Positions 37,514 to 46,352 of a stretch of 64,000 bases of DNA are shown here, one piece after another. The DNA is taken from positions 144,137-208,136 of the forward strand of contig JACRAT010000043.1 of the NCBI GenBank assembly GCA_016234685.1. Direction: 5' to 3'. Within the stretch, counting starts at the first letter, position 1, and each line of letters begins with the position of its first letter. The DNA is from Nitrosomonadales bacterium (lineage in GTDB: Bacteria; Pseudomonadota; Gammaproteobacteria; Burkholderiales; Gallionellaceae). A program made the translations under genes and the position numbers. The notes below the pieces were generated by a model. That model was not told where the DNA came from and did not search any database. It was given only the letters and a program-made list of their open reading frames with translations.

Positions 37514-39037
37514 ATGCGATTGTTGCGCATCTTCAAGATAGTGTTCGTCGTGCTGCGTTTCAGGCTGGACGAGTTCATCCTCGCTCACCGCCGCACCGCT
37601 TGGTTGCGCGCCACCCTCAACGGGCTACTGTTCTTCCGCTCCAAGCGTGTGCCGCGCGGCGAACGCTTGCGGCTGGCGCTGGAATCGCTGGGGCCGATCT
37701 TCGTCAAGTTCGGCCAGATGCTCTCCACCCGCCGCGACCTGATCCCCCTTGATCTGGCCGATGAGTTGGCGCGCTTGCAGGATCGCGTGCCGCCTTTCCC
37801 CTCGAAGCAGGCTGTCGCCATGCTGGAGGTCAACTTCGGCAAGCCGCTTTCTGAAGTGTTCGCCCGTTTCGACGAGACGCCCATCGCCAGCGCTTCGGTG
37901 GCGCAGGTGCATTTCGCCCAACTGCCGGACGGGCGCGAGGTGGCGGTCAAGGTGCTGCGCCCCGGCATCGCCCGCGTCATCGACCATGATCTCGACCTGC
38001 TCGACACGGCAGCTGGCCTGCTCGAACGCTTTTGGGCAGACGGCAAGCGGCTGAAGCCGCGCGAGGTGGTGGCCGAGTTCTCCAAGCATCTGCACGACGA
38101 ACTCGACCTGATGCGCGAGGCTGCCAGCGCCAGCCAGCTGAAGCGCAACTTCGCCAACTCCGATTTGCTGATGGTGCCGGAGGTGTACTGGGACTGGTGT
38201 TCCGAGTCGGTGATGGTGATGGAGCGCATGTACGGTATCCCGGTCTCGCAGGTGGATGCGATCCGCGCGGCGGGCGTGGACATCTCCAAACTGGCGGCGG
38301 ATGGCGTGGAGATCTTCTACACCCAGGTGTTCCGCGACGGCTTCTTCCACGCCGACATGCACCCCGGCAACGTGCAGGTGGCGCGCGACGGGCGCTACAT
38401 CGGGCTGGATTTCGGCATCATGGGCACGCTCACCGATACCGACAAGAAATATCTGGCGCAGAACTTCATCGCCTTCTTCCGCCGCGACTACAAGCGCGTC
38501 GCCGAAGTGCATATCGAATCCGGCTGGGCGCCTGCCGAGACGCGCGTGGATGAGCTGGAAGCGGCGATCCGCTCGGTGTGCGAGCCCATCTTCGACAAGC
38601 CGTTGCGCGAAGTGTCGTTCGGGCGCGTGCTATTGCGCCTATTCCAGACCTCGCGTCGTTTCGGCATCGAGATCCAGCCGCAACTGGTGCTGCTGCAAAA
38701 GACCTTGCTCAACGTCGAAGGCTTGGGGCTGCAACTCGACCCCGAACTCGATCTGTGGAAGACCGCCAAGCCTTGGCTGGAACGCTGGATGAGCGAGCAG
38801 GTCGGCTGGCGCGGCTTCGTCAAGGCGCTGCGCGAAGAGGTGCCGACCTATGCCACCTTGCTGCCGCAACTGCCGCGCTTGTTGCATCAGCGCCTGAACG
38901 ATCCGCGTCTGGATCAGCTGGAAGGCTTGCTGCACTACCATCTGCGCCAGACGCAGCAGCGTAACCACTGGCTGCAAATCATCGCTGCAATCCTGTTCGC
39001 CATGCTGCTCTGGATGATGTACTCCACCGGAAAGTAA
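37514..39037 (+). CDS. ubiB: UbiB, atypical kinase-like ATPase for ubiquinone biosynthesis
   Basis: The 507-residue protein has the ADCK/UbiB hallmarks: the KxGQ motif in [18 protein letters not shown], the Ala-rich loop [26 protein letters not shown] with the ATP-site lysine, the E-L-D-L-M-R-E-A-A helix, the H-A-D-M-H-P-G-N motif and LDFGIMG. The C-terminus carries hydrophobic helices ([18 protein letters not shown]) that anchor it in the inner membrane. UbiB supports extraction or hydroxylation of ubiquinone intermediates. It starts 5 bp after ubiJ. No ubiE gene is next to the cluster. Confidence 0.96.
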   Translation: MRLLRIFKIVFVVLRFRLDEFILAHRRTAWLRATLNGLLFFRSKRVPRGERLRLALESLGPIFVKFGQMLSTRRDLIPLDLADELARLQDRVPPFPSKQAVAMLEVNFGKPLSEVFARFDETPIASASVAQVHFAQLPDGREVAVKVLRPGIARVIDHDLDLLDTAAGLLERFWADGKRLKPREVVAEFSKHLHDELDLMREAASASQLKRNFANSDLLMVPEVYWDWCSESVMVMERMYGIPVSQVDAIRAAGVDISKLAADGVEIFYTQVFRDGFFHADMHPGNVQVARDGRYIGLDFGIMGTLTDTDKKYLAQNFIAFFRRDYKRVAEVHIESGWAPAETRVDELEAAIRSVCEPIFDKPLREVSFGRVLLRLFQTSRRFGIEIQPQLVLLQKTLLNVEGLGLQLDPELDLWKTAKPWLERWMSEQVGWRGFVKALREEVPTYATLLPQLPRLLHQRLNDPRLDQLEGLLHYHLRQTQQRNHWLQIIAAILFAMLLWMMYSTGK

Positions 39038-39121
39038 GTGATAATTGGCAGGTGCGCCGGGTTGCTTTGTAGGGGCGCGCTGCTGTAGCATTAGCAAACT
39101 CTAATACACAGGTATCCCCAG

Positions 39122-40453
39122 ATGAAACTCAAACCGATCTATGGATTGCTGGTCGCATTGGCGGCTCCGCTGGCGCAAGGTGCAGATCTGCTGGAGGCCT
39201 ACCGCGCCGCACAAGGGCAGGACTCCACCTTCGCCGCTGCTCGTGCCACTCACGGGGCTGGGCAGGAAAAGCTCACGCAGGGTCGATCGCAGTTGATGCC
39301 GACGGTCAGTTTGACGGCGAACAGCACCTTTAATGATGTAATTACCAATTCAGCAAGCAACGTCCGTTTCGGGTTGCCAAATCCCTACAATAGTCGCTAT
39401 AACAGCCATGGATATGGCATCTCGCTGACGCAGCCTTTGTTCCGTCAGCAAAACTGGATCAGTTATACCCAGTCAGAAGTGCAAGTGTCGCAGGCCGATG
39501 CGCAATTCCGCGCTGCCGAGCAAGACCTCATTGTGCGCGTGGCGCAGGCCTATTTCGAGGTGCTGCTGGCGCAAGACAACGTACAACTGGCCGAGGCACA
39601 GAAGTCCGCCATCGCCGAGCAATTGGCGCAAGCCAAGCGCAACTTCGAAGTGGGCGGGGCGACCATCACCGATGTCTACGAAGCGCAAGCCCGCCATGAT
39701 CTGGTTAGCTCGCAGCAGATCGCTGCGCAGAGCAGCTTGTCGATCAAACAGCGCGCCTTGCAGCAATTGACCAATACGCCGGTGGGCGCAGTGCGTCCTC
39801 TGAATCAGGCGCTTGCACTCGATCCACCGCAACCCGCCGATCTGCGCAAGTGGGTGGAGGAGGCAACGCTGCACAGCCCGCTGGTAGCGGTGGCGGAGGC
39901 TGCGGTCGAATTGGCTGACAAAGAAGTTTCCCGCAACTTTGGCGGGCATCTACCGACCGTCGATCTGGTCGCCAGCCACAATCAGGCACTTTCCAATGGC
40001 GGGAGTTTTGGGGCGGGAAGCGATACTCGCAGTACCGTCGTCGGAGTGCAGTTCAATATGCCGATCTTTCAGGGGATGAGCACGCAATCCAAATGGCGCG
40101 AGGCTTCGGCCAACCATGAGCGGGCCAAGCAAGATCTGGAGACGGCTCGCCGCAATGTCGAGTTGAGTACGCAGCAGGCTTATCTCGGCGTGGCCGACGG
40201 CATCACGCAGATCGCTGCCTTGAAGCAAGCGCTGAAGTCCAGCGAGAGTCTGCTGGATGCCAGCAAGCTAGGGCAGGAAGTCGGCGTGCGTACCAATCTC
40301 GACGTGCTGAACGCTCAGCAGCAACTCTTCTCCACCCGTCGCGATCTGTATCAGGCGGAATACAACTACCTGCTGAATCGTTTGAAACTGAAGGCCGCGA
40401 CGGGTACGTTGTCGGAGGATGAGCTGGCCGCGATCAACAAGGCGCTGTACTAA
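39122..40453 (+). CDS. tolC: TolC-family outer-membrane efflux channel
   Basis: The 443-residue protein has a signal peptide (MKLKPIYGLLVALAAPLAQG) and two repeats of the outer-membrane efflux domain. The first has LLEAYRAAQGQDSTFAAARA, YGISLTQPLFRQQNWISYTQSE and VRVAQAYFEVLLAQDNVQLAEAQ. The second has SPLVAVAEAAVELADKEVSRNFGGHLPTVDL, VGVQFNMPIFQGM and SSESLLDASKLGQEVGVRTNLDVLNAQQQLFSTRRDLYQAEYNYLLNRLKLKAATG. It should form the trimeric exit channel for type I secretion or RND/MFS efflux. No inner-membrane partner gene is adjacent. Confidence 0.94.
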   Translation: MKLKPIYGLLVALAAPLAQGADLLEAYRAAQGQDSTFAAARATHGAGQEKLTQGRSQLMPTVSLTANSTFNDVITNSASNVRFGLPNPYNSRYNSHGYGISLTQPLFRQQNWISYTQSEVQVSQADAQFRAAEQDLIVRVAQAYFEVLLAQDNVQLAEAQKSAIAEQLAQAKRNFEVGGATITDVYEAQARHDLVSSQQIAAQSSLSIKQRALQQLTNTPVGAVRPLNQALALDPPQPADLRKWVEEATLHSPLVAVAEAAVELADKEVSRNFGGHLPTVDLVASHNQALSNGGSFGAGSDTRSTVVGVQFNMPIFQGMSTQSKWREASANHERAKQDLETARRNVELSTQQAYLGVADGITQIAALKQALKSSESLLDASKLGQEVGVRTNLDVLNAQQQLFSTRRDLYQAEYNYLLNRLKLKAATGTLSEDELAAINKALY

Positions 40454-40464
40454 GCCAAACTCCA

Positions 40465-40497
40465 TTCGCGGTGGCTGCTTCATGCGCTCACCGCGAA
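40465..40497. terminator. Hairpin between convergent tolC and the nucleotidyltransferase-like gene
   Basis: TTCGCGGTG (40465-40473) pairs with CACCGCGAA (40489-40497) across a 15-nt loop in the 72-bp convergent gap. It lacks a T-run, so intrinsic termination is uncertain. Confidence 0.4.
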
Positions 40498-40525
40498 CCT
40501 CCCTCTCCATTGCTCTCTGAGAAAC

Positions 40526-41101
40526 TCAGGCCAGCAGCGCTTTGACCGCCGCCAGATTGCCGTGAGTCTCTGCCTTACGTCTCGTGCTGTGTTCGGCGTT
40601 GGCGGGTAGTACGGCCAGATGCAGCGGTACGCCGATCTCGGTTTGCAGGGTGAAGCTGGGCACGGTCTGTAGCTTGCCGCCGAAATGTACCCGCCACTCG
40701 CCGCCCTCGAAATCCCATCCATGTTTGAGCAGATAGAGCATCACGGCTTTATCGTCGTCCGAGAACGCGACGAGGTTGATGTCCGACTGTTCGCCAGCCG
40801 TGCCATCGAGTACCGATCCGGTGAGGTAGGGATGGAATGGCGCTAGCCGCTCCATGAAGGTCAACGCCTGTTCGCGCAGTGCGCGCAGTACGCCGGGGTG
40901 GGTGTCGCGCTGGAACAGGGCACGGAAGCTGCGCAGCGCTTCGTCCACCTCCTGATTGCTGGGCAGGTGATGGGTGTCGGCTGCGCCCATCTGCCGGGCG
41001 GCTTTGCGCTTGGCGTAGGTGTAGTCGGTGATGCCGTCCTCGGCCATCAGCCGGGCGGCGTGATGCGCGAGTTGTTCGCGCATGAGGTCACGCTTGCTCA
41101 T
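40526..41101 (-). CDS. Nucleotidyltransferase-like conserved protein
   Basis: The 191-residue protein has an N-terminal helical part (LMREQLAHHAARLMAEDGITDYTYAKRKAARQMG) and a central segment FHPYLTGSVLDGTAGEQSDINLVAFSDDDKAV. The latter resembles the GS...SDIN/D loop of minimal nucleotidyltransferases. Its substrate and activity are unknown, and the second catalytic Asp is not obvious to me. The ATG overlaps the stop of the upstream PBP1A gene by 4 bp, so the two are translationally coupled; the pairing suggests a cell-envelope link, which is an inference. Confidence 0.75.
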   Translation of the reverse strand: MSKRDLMREQLAHHAARLMAEDGITDYTYAKRKAARQMGAADTHHLPSNQEVDEALRSFRALFQRDTHPGVLRALREQALTFMERLAPFHPYLTGSVLDGTAGEQSDINLVAFSDDDKAVMLYLLKHGWDFEGGEWRVHFGGKLQTVPSFTLQTEIGVPLHLAVLPANAEHSTRRKAETHGNLAAVKALLA

Positions 41102-43404
41102 GGCGACAGTAGCTTTTCTTTCAGCGCCTCAAGTGGCTTGACTATGGTGTCGAGCAGTGTCTCCGGCGGCAGGTTCTCCTCGTAGAAGACTTCGCTCAGC
41201 GCGCTGCTGGAATCGCGGCGACCGCTCTCATTGATGTGCGCCACCACCATCTTGGCGGGCATCTGGTACTCGACCTCGGGCGTGTCCTTCAGCGCCTTGT
41301 CCATGTAGGAGATCCAGATCGGCAGAGCCGCCGCGCCGCCGGTCTCCTTTTCGCCCAGCGTGTGCGGTGTGTCGAAACCTATCCAGGAGATGCCGACCTT
41401 GGTGGCTTGGAAGCCGCAGAACCACGCATCCATCGCATCGCTGGTGGTGCCGGTCTTGCCGGCCAGATCGTGGCGACCGAGTTGCATGGCTTTGGTCGCT
41501 GTGCCGCGCCGTACCACGTCTTGCATCATGCTGATCATGGTGTAGGCGTTGCGCACGTCGATCACCTGCTCGGCATCCTCTCCGGCGATCACTGGCTTGG
41601 CCTTGCTCAGTACGTTGCCGTGTTCATCTTCGATGCGGTCGATGAAGTAGGGTGCGATGCGATAGCCGCCGTTGGCGAAGGTGGAATAGCCCACCAGCAT
41701 CTGCATCGGTGTCACCGAGCCTGCGCCCAGCGCCGTGGTCAGGTAGGGCGGTTGCTTCTCGGCGTCGAAGCCGAAGCGGGTGACGTATTGCCGTGCGTAT
41801 TCCGGCGTGATGGCCTGCATGATGCGCACCGAAACCAGATTCTTCGATTTGATGAGCGCCTCGCGCATCCGCATCGGGCCGTCGAACTTGCCGTCGTAAT
41901 TCTTCGGCGACCAAGGCTCACTGCCGGTCTGGGCGGCATCGAAGCTCAGCGGTGCGTCTTGGATGACGGTGGCGGGCGTAAAGCCTTTTTCCAGTGCTGC
42001 CGAGTAGATGAACGGCTTGAAGCTGGAGCCGGGCTGACGCCAAGCCTGTGTGACGTGGTTGAACTGGTTACGTCCGAAATCGAAGCCGCCGACCAGCGCG
42101 TAGACCGCGCCATTGAGCGGGTTGGCGGACACGAAAGCGGATTCGACCAGTGGCAACTGCGTGATCTGCCAAGCGTTGCTCTCGCTGCGTTGCACGCGGA
42201 TGATGGAGCCGGGGCGGATGCGCTGGTTCAGAGCCACTTTGTCGCCCAATGCACGCTGGGCGAACTTCAGCCCGTCGCCGCTGATCTCGGCCACTTCGCC
42301 GCCTTTGCAGTAGGCGACCACGCGGCTGGCGTTGGCTTGTTGCACTACGGCGGGAATCAAGCCTTCGCTATCGACGGTATCCTGCAAGGCCTCTTCCAGC
42401 GACTCTTCATCGTTGCCTTGAGCCAGATCGACATAGCCTTCCGGGCTGCGATAGCCGTGGCGATGGTCGTATTCCAGCACGCCTTTGCGCACCGCCTCGT
42501 AAGCGGCGGTCTGGTCGGCGGCGCGGATGGTGGTGTAGACCCGATAGCCCTGGGTGTAGATGGTGTCCTGATAGCGGCTGTATGCCTCTTGGCGCACCAT
42601 TTCCGCCAGATAGTCGGCGCGCACCGGGAAGATCTGGTTGCCGTGTTTGATGAGCAAGGCGGTCTGCTGTGCCGACTTGAAGGCCTTGTCGTCGATGAAG
42701 TTCAATTCGTGCATCCGCCGCAGCACGTATAGCTGACGCAGGCGGGCGCGTTTGGGGTTGGCGACGGGGTTGTAAGCGGAAGGTGCTTTGGGCAAGCCCG
42801 CCAGCATGGCCATCTCGGCCACGTTGATCTGGTCGAGCGGCTTGCCGAAATACACTTGTGAGGCCGCCGCGAAACCGTAGGCGCGCTGTCCGAGATAGAT
42901 CTGGTTGATGTAGAGCTGAAGGATCTCGTCCTTGCTCAGGTTGTGCTCGATCTTGAATGACAGCAGGATCTCGTTGAATTTGCGGGTGAGCGTCTTTTCC
43001 TTGGTGAGAAAGAAGTTGCGCGCGACCTGCATGGTGATGGTGCTGGCGCCTTGCTTGGCTCCGCCCGAGACGGAGTTGGAGAGTGCGGCGCGCAGTACGC
43101 CGAGATAATCGACGCCGCCGTGCTGATAGAAGCGGTCATCTTCTGCGGCGAGGATGGCTTTCTTCATCAAGTCAGGCACTTCTGCGACATTTACCAGTGC
43201 GCGCCGCTCCTCGCCGAATTCGCCTAGCAAGGTTCCCTCGGCACTGTAGATGCGTAATGGTATCTTGGGGCGATAGTCGGTCAGTACTTCCAGCGATGGT
43301 AGCGTGGGGTAGGTCAGGATCGCGGCGAACACCAGTATCAATAGTGGCAGCAGCGTTGCGGTGACTAGGATTATGGCCGGGTAAAACCACCAGCGAGAGG
43401 TCAT
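41098..43404 (-). CDS. mrcA: Penicillin-binding protein 1A (bifunctional transglycosylase/transpeptidase)
   Basis: The 768-residue protein has an N-terminal transmembrane helix (IILVTATLLPLLILVFAAIL) and a GT51 domain (KKAILAAEDDRFYQHGGVDYLGVLRA, GASTITMQVARNFFL, KDEILQLYINQIYLGQRAYG). An inserted OB-like region and a transpeptidase domain follow. The nucleophile is in QPGSSFKPFIYSAAL (S-x-x-K), with SKN in LIKSKNLVSVRIM and KTG in LAGKTGTTSDAMDAWFCGF. It polymerises and cross-links peptidoglycan in the periplasm. It is divergent from pilM, a conserved arrangement in proteobacteria. Confidence 0.96.
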   Translation of the reverse strand: MTSRWWFYPAIILVTATLLPLLILVFAAILTYPTLPSLEVLTDYRPKIPLRIYSAEGTLLGEFGEERRALVNVAEVPDLMKKAILAAEDDRFYQHGGVDYLGVLRAALSNSVSGGAKQGASTITMQVARNFFLTKEKTLTRKFNEILLSFKIEHNLSKDEILQLYINQIYLGQRAYGFAAASQVYFGKPLDQINVAEMAMLAGLPKAPSAYNPVANPKRARLRQLYVLRRMHELNFIDDKAFKSAQQTALLIKHGNQIFPVRADYLAEMVRQEAYSRYQDTIYTQGYRVYTTIRAADQTAAYEAVRKGVLEYDHRHGYRSPEGYVDLAQGNDEESLEEALQDTVDSEGLIPAVVQQANASRVVAYCKGGEVAEISGDGLKFAQRALGDKVALNQRIRPGSIIRVQRSESNAWQITQLPLVESAFVSANPLNGAVYALVGGFDFGRNQFNHVTQAWRQPGSSFKPFIYSAALEKGFTPATVIQDAPLSFDAAQTGSEPWSPKNYDGKFDGPMRMREALIKSKNLVSVRIMQAITPEYARQYVTRFGFDAEKQPPYLTTALGAGSVTPMQMLVGYSTFANGGYRIAPYFIDRIEDEHGNVLSKAKPVIAGEDAEQVIDVRNAYTMISMMQDVVRRGTATKAMQLGRHDLAGKTGTTSDAMDAWFCGFQATKVGISWIGFDTPHTLGEKETGGAAALPIWISYMDKALKDTPEVEYQMPAKMVVAHINESGRRDSSSALSEVFYEENLPPETLLDTIVKPLEALKEKLLSP

Positions 43405-43503
43405 GGCAGGGAAGGGAGGTCAGATTGGCTGTGCGCCGATTATATCGGCTCTCGCCGATAAAAATAACCCCGAATATTTACATGGTTGGTGGATGTTGTT
43501 ACG

Positions 43504-44631
43504 ATGGCCCAACAATTACGAAAAGACTTTAACTGGCCCATGGTTAAAGGAAAACTCAATCTCCCGCTCAGTTTCTTGCGCATCAGTACACCGCCCCTGG
43601 TTGGAGTGGACATCGGCTCATCTGCGGTAAAAGTTGTCGAGTTGGCCAAGGCCTCCGGTGGTGGTTACACGCTGGAACGCTATGCCATTGAAAGCCTGCC
43701 AAAAGATGCGGTGAGCGATGGCAATATCAATAAGCTCGATGTCGTGTCCGACGCTATCCGCCGTGCGTGGGGGCGGCTGAACACCCGTATCAAAAACGTC
43801 TGTCTGGCCCTGCCCGCTTCCGCTGTCATCACCAAGAAGATACTGTTGCCCGCTGGCTTGAACGAGGACGATCTTGAGGCGCAGGTTCAAACCGAAGCTA
43901 GTCACTACATCCCGTTCGCCATGGAAGAGGTCAATCTGGACTTTCAGGTGCTGGGTCCGGCGCATGGCAACGCTGAAGAGGTCGTTGTGCTGATCGCGGC
44001 ATCGCGCAAGGCGAACGTGGAGGATCGCGTCGCTGCTGCTCAGTCGGTAGGCTTGAAGGCGGTCATCATGGATGTCGAACCTTTCGCTGCGCAGATGGCG
44101 TTCGAGCAAATACACGCTACTGTCGGCGGCGCGGATCGGTTCGTGGCGCTGGTCGATATCGGCGCGACCGTGACCAACGTCACCGTGCTGCACAATGGCG
44201 AATCGGTCTATTCCCGCGTCCAGCAGATCGGCGGGGAGTTGCTGACCCGCCAGATCCAGACCATGTACGGGCTGTCTGCCGAGGAGGCCGAGATCGGCAA
44301 GCGCAAGGGCGGTTTGCCCGCGAGCTACGAGGTCGAGGTGCTGGAGCCGTTCCGTGAGAGCATCGCTGCCGAAGTGGTGCGCGCCATCCAGTTTTTCTAT
44401 GGCTCGACGCCGTTCAGCAAGATCGACCACATCATTCTGGCGGGCGGCGGCGCAGCATTGGCTGGCATGGCTCATGCGGTGGAGGCGCAGACCGAGATCG
44501 ATACGGCGGTTTCCAATCCCTTTGCCAAGATGGCGCTGTCCAGCCGCATTGTCCCGCGCCAGTTGCAGGAAGATGCGCCGTCGTTGTTGATCGCCTGCGG
44601 ATTGGCACTGCGGAGGTTCGACCCTTCATGA
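43504..44631 (+). CDS. pilM: Type IV pilus inner-membrane platform protein PilM
   Basis: PilM is a cytoplasmic actin-like protein that binds the N-terminus of PilN. The protein has the nucleotide-binding folds PLVGVDIGSSAVKVVELAK, FVALVDIGATVTNVTVLHNGESVYSRVQQIGGELLTRQIQ and HIILAGGGAALAGMAHAVE. The start is uncertain: the ATG at 43504 gives 375 residues and the ATG at 43540 gives 363, while in-frame TTG/GTG codons lie just upstream. It overlaps pilN by 4 bp. The 99-bp gap to mrcA must hold the promoter of the pilMNOPQ operon. Confidence 0.93.
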   Translation: MAQQLRKDFNWPMVKGKLNLPLSFLRISTPPLVGVDIGSSAVKVVELAKASGGGYTLERYAIESLPKDAVSDGNINKLDVVSDAIRRAWGRLNTRIKNVCLALPASAVITKKILLPAGLNEDDLEAQVQTEASHYIPFAMEEVNLDFQVLGPAHGNAEEVVVLIAASRKANVEDRVAAAQSVGLKAVIMDVEPFAAQMAFEQIHATVGGADRFVALVDIGATVTNVTVLHNGESVYSRVQQIGGELLTRQIQTMYGLSAEEAEIGKRKGGLPASYEVEVLEPFRESIAAEVVRAIQFFYGSTPFSKIDHIILAGGGAALAGMAHAVEAQTEIDTAVSNPFAKMALSSRIVPRQLQEDAPSLLIACGLALRRFDPS

Positions 44632-45206
44632 TCCGCATTAATCTGCTTCCGCATCGCGCGGAGAAGCGCCGCATCTTGCAAACCCAGTTCGCGGTGTTCG
44701 CCGGGTTATCGTTCTTGCTGGGCGCGGTGATCGTCGGGTTGGTCCACTTCGTCATCGGTGCGCAACTCGACGCTCAGATGCGCCGCAATCAATATCTGCA
44801 ACAAGAGATCAACAAGCTTGATACGCAGATCGCCGACATCCGAAAGTTGCGCGAACAAACCAACTCGCTGCTGGCGCGCAAGACCGTAGTCGAAGACCTA
44901 CAGGGGACGCGCGCCGATGTCGTTCACCTGCTCGACCAGATGTTGCGGCTGCTGCCGGATGGCGTCTATCTGAAGAGCATCCGGCAGACCGGCAATCAGA
45001 TCAATCTGGTTGGCTACGCTCAGACCAACGCGCGCGTCTCGACGCTGATGCGTTCGTTGGAAGATTCGCTCTGGCTGGAATCGCCCGCGCTGGTCGAGAT
45101 CCATGCGACTACTGCCAACGGCGTGCGGGTCAGCGAATTCACCTTGAATTTCAGCCTCACTCGGCAGACCTCTGCTGGCGGCAAGGCCGAGCAGGTGCAC
45201 CCATGA
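44628..45206 (+). CDS. pilN: Type IV pilus alignment protein PilN
   Basis: The 192-residue protein starts MIRINLLPHRAEKRR, the conserved PilM-binding N-terminus with I-N-L-L-P. One membrane helix follows (about 22-44, FAVFAGLSFLLGAVIVGLVHFVI), then a periplasmic coiled coil (MRRNQYLQQEINKLDTQIADIRKL) and a ferredoxin-like fold (LLPDGVYLKSIRQTGNQINLVGYAQTNARVSTLMRSLEDS). PilN pairs with PilO to link the cytoplasmic motor to the secretin. It overlaps both pilM and pilO by 4 bp. Confidence 0.95.
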   Translation: MIRINLLPHRAEKRRILQTQFAVFAGLSFLLGAVIVGLVHFVIGAQLDAQMRRNQYLQQEINKLDTQIADIRKLREQTNSLLARKTVVEDLQGTRADVVHLLDQMLRLLPDGVYLKSIRQTGNQINLVGYAQTNARVSTLMRSLEDSLWLESPALVEIHATTANGVRVSEFTLNFSLTRQTSAGGKAEQVHP

Positions 45207-45832
45207 AGCTGATCGAAGAACTCAAAACGGTCAATCCGCAGACCCCCGGTGATTGGCCGCAATCGGTCAAGTTGTTCACCTTCGCCATGATCTTCGTGTT
45301 CGTGCTGGTGATTGGCGCGCTGCTGGATTGGCGCGCGCAGTGGGAGTCGCTGGACGGGATGCGGCAGCAAGAACAGCAACTCAAAGAGCAATTCCTGCTG
45401 AAGAAGCGGCAAGCGATCAACCTCGATATCCTGAAGCGCCAACTCGCCGAGACCGAACAGTCTTTTGGCGCGCTGCTCAAGCAACTGCCCAGCAAATCCG
45501 AGATGGATGCCCTGCTTTCCGACATCAATCAGGCGGGCTTGGGGCGTGGCCTGCAATTCGAGCTGTTCCGTCCGGGCGGCGAAGTGATCTCCGGCGCGTT
45601 CGCTGAGCAGCCGATCACTATCCGCGTCACCGGCAGTTACGACGACATCGCGCGTTTCGCCAGCGACATCTCCCAGCTTTCGCGCATCGTTACGCTGAAC
45701 GACATCGTCATCAGCGCCACGCCCGGCGGTCAACTGGCGATGGACGCCGTCGCCAAGACTTTCCGCTATCTGGATGAGAGCGAGATCGCTGCGCAGAAAA
45801 AAGCGGCCAAAGCTGCGGGAGCCAAGAAATGA
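45203..45832 (+). CDS. pilO: Type IV pilus alignment protein PilO
   Basis: The 209-residue protein has a short cytoplasmic N-terminus (NPQTPGDWPQSVKL) and one membrane helix (FTFAMIFVFVLVIGALL). A periplasmic coiled coil (about 45-95) and the PilO fold follow (KSEMDALLSDINQAGLGRGLQFELFRPG, PITIRVTGSYDDIARFASDISQLSRIVTLNDIVIS). It forms heterodimers with PilN and contacts PilP. It overlaps its neighbours by 4 bp on each side. The C-terminal tail is rich in Lys and Ala. Confidence 0.95.
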   Translation: MKLIEELKTVNPQTPGDWPQSVKLFTFAMIFVFVLVIGALLDWRAQWESLDGMRQQEQQLKEQFLLKKRQAINLDILKRQLAETEQSFGALLKQLPSKSEMDALLSDINQAGLGRGLQFELFRPGGEVISGAFAEQPITIRVTGSYDDIARFASDISQLSRIVTLNDIVISATPGGQLAMDAVAKTFRYLDESEIAAQKKAAKAAGAKK

Positions 45833-46338
45833 AGCGGCTGTCGATCTTGCTGAGCGCGTTAGTTCTGGTCGCCTGCGGCAACGACGGCCTGAAGGATTTG
45901 CGCGAATTCGTGCAGAACGCCGGGGCGGGGATGCGCGGTCAGGTCGCGCCGCCACCTGAGGTCAAACCCTATCAGGCGTTCAATTATGACAACGCCGCAG
46001 GTCTGCCCGACCCATTCAAACCGCGCAAGCAAGACATGCGGCAGGGCGGCCGCCCCGGCTTGAATCAGCCAGACCTTGAGCGTCGCCGCGAGATGCTGGA
46101 AGAGTACCCGCTGGAAAGCCTGAAGATGGTGGGCTATATGCAGAAGGGCGGCGTCGGCTATGCGGTGGTGCGTTCGCCGGATGGTCGGATACATCGAGTC
46201 ACCAAGGGCAATTATCTGGGACAGAATTTTGGCCAGATACGCTCTATCAGTGACGCGGGCGTGGATATTAGAGAGATGGTGCAGGACAGCGGCGGAGACT
46301 GGTCGGAACGTATCAGCACGCTGCAATTGATGGAATGA
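45829..46338 (+). CDS. pilP: Type IV pilus lipoprotein PilP
   Basis: The 169-residue protein has a lipoprotein signal (LSILLSALVLVAC), so it should be anchored by lipid in the inner membrane. A disordered Pro-rich linker precedes the beta-sandwich HR domain that binds PilQ (YPLESLKMVGYMQKGGVGYAVVRSPDGRIHRVTKGNYLGQNFGQIRSISDAGVDIREMVQD). It links the PilNO complex to the secretin. It overlaps pilO by 4 bp. Confidence 0.95.
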   Translation: MKRLSILLSALVLVACGNDGLKDLREFVQNAGAGMRGQVAPPPEVKPYQAFNYDNAAGLPDPFKPRKQDMRQGGRPGLNQPDLERRREMLEEYPLESLKMVGYMQKGGVGYAVVRSPDGRIHRVTKGNYLGQNFGQIRSISDAGVDIREMVQDSGGDWSERISTLQLME

Positions 46339-46352
46339 TCGGGAGCAAAACG

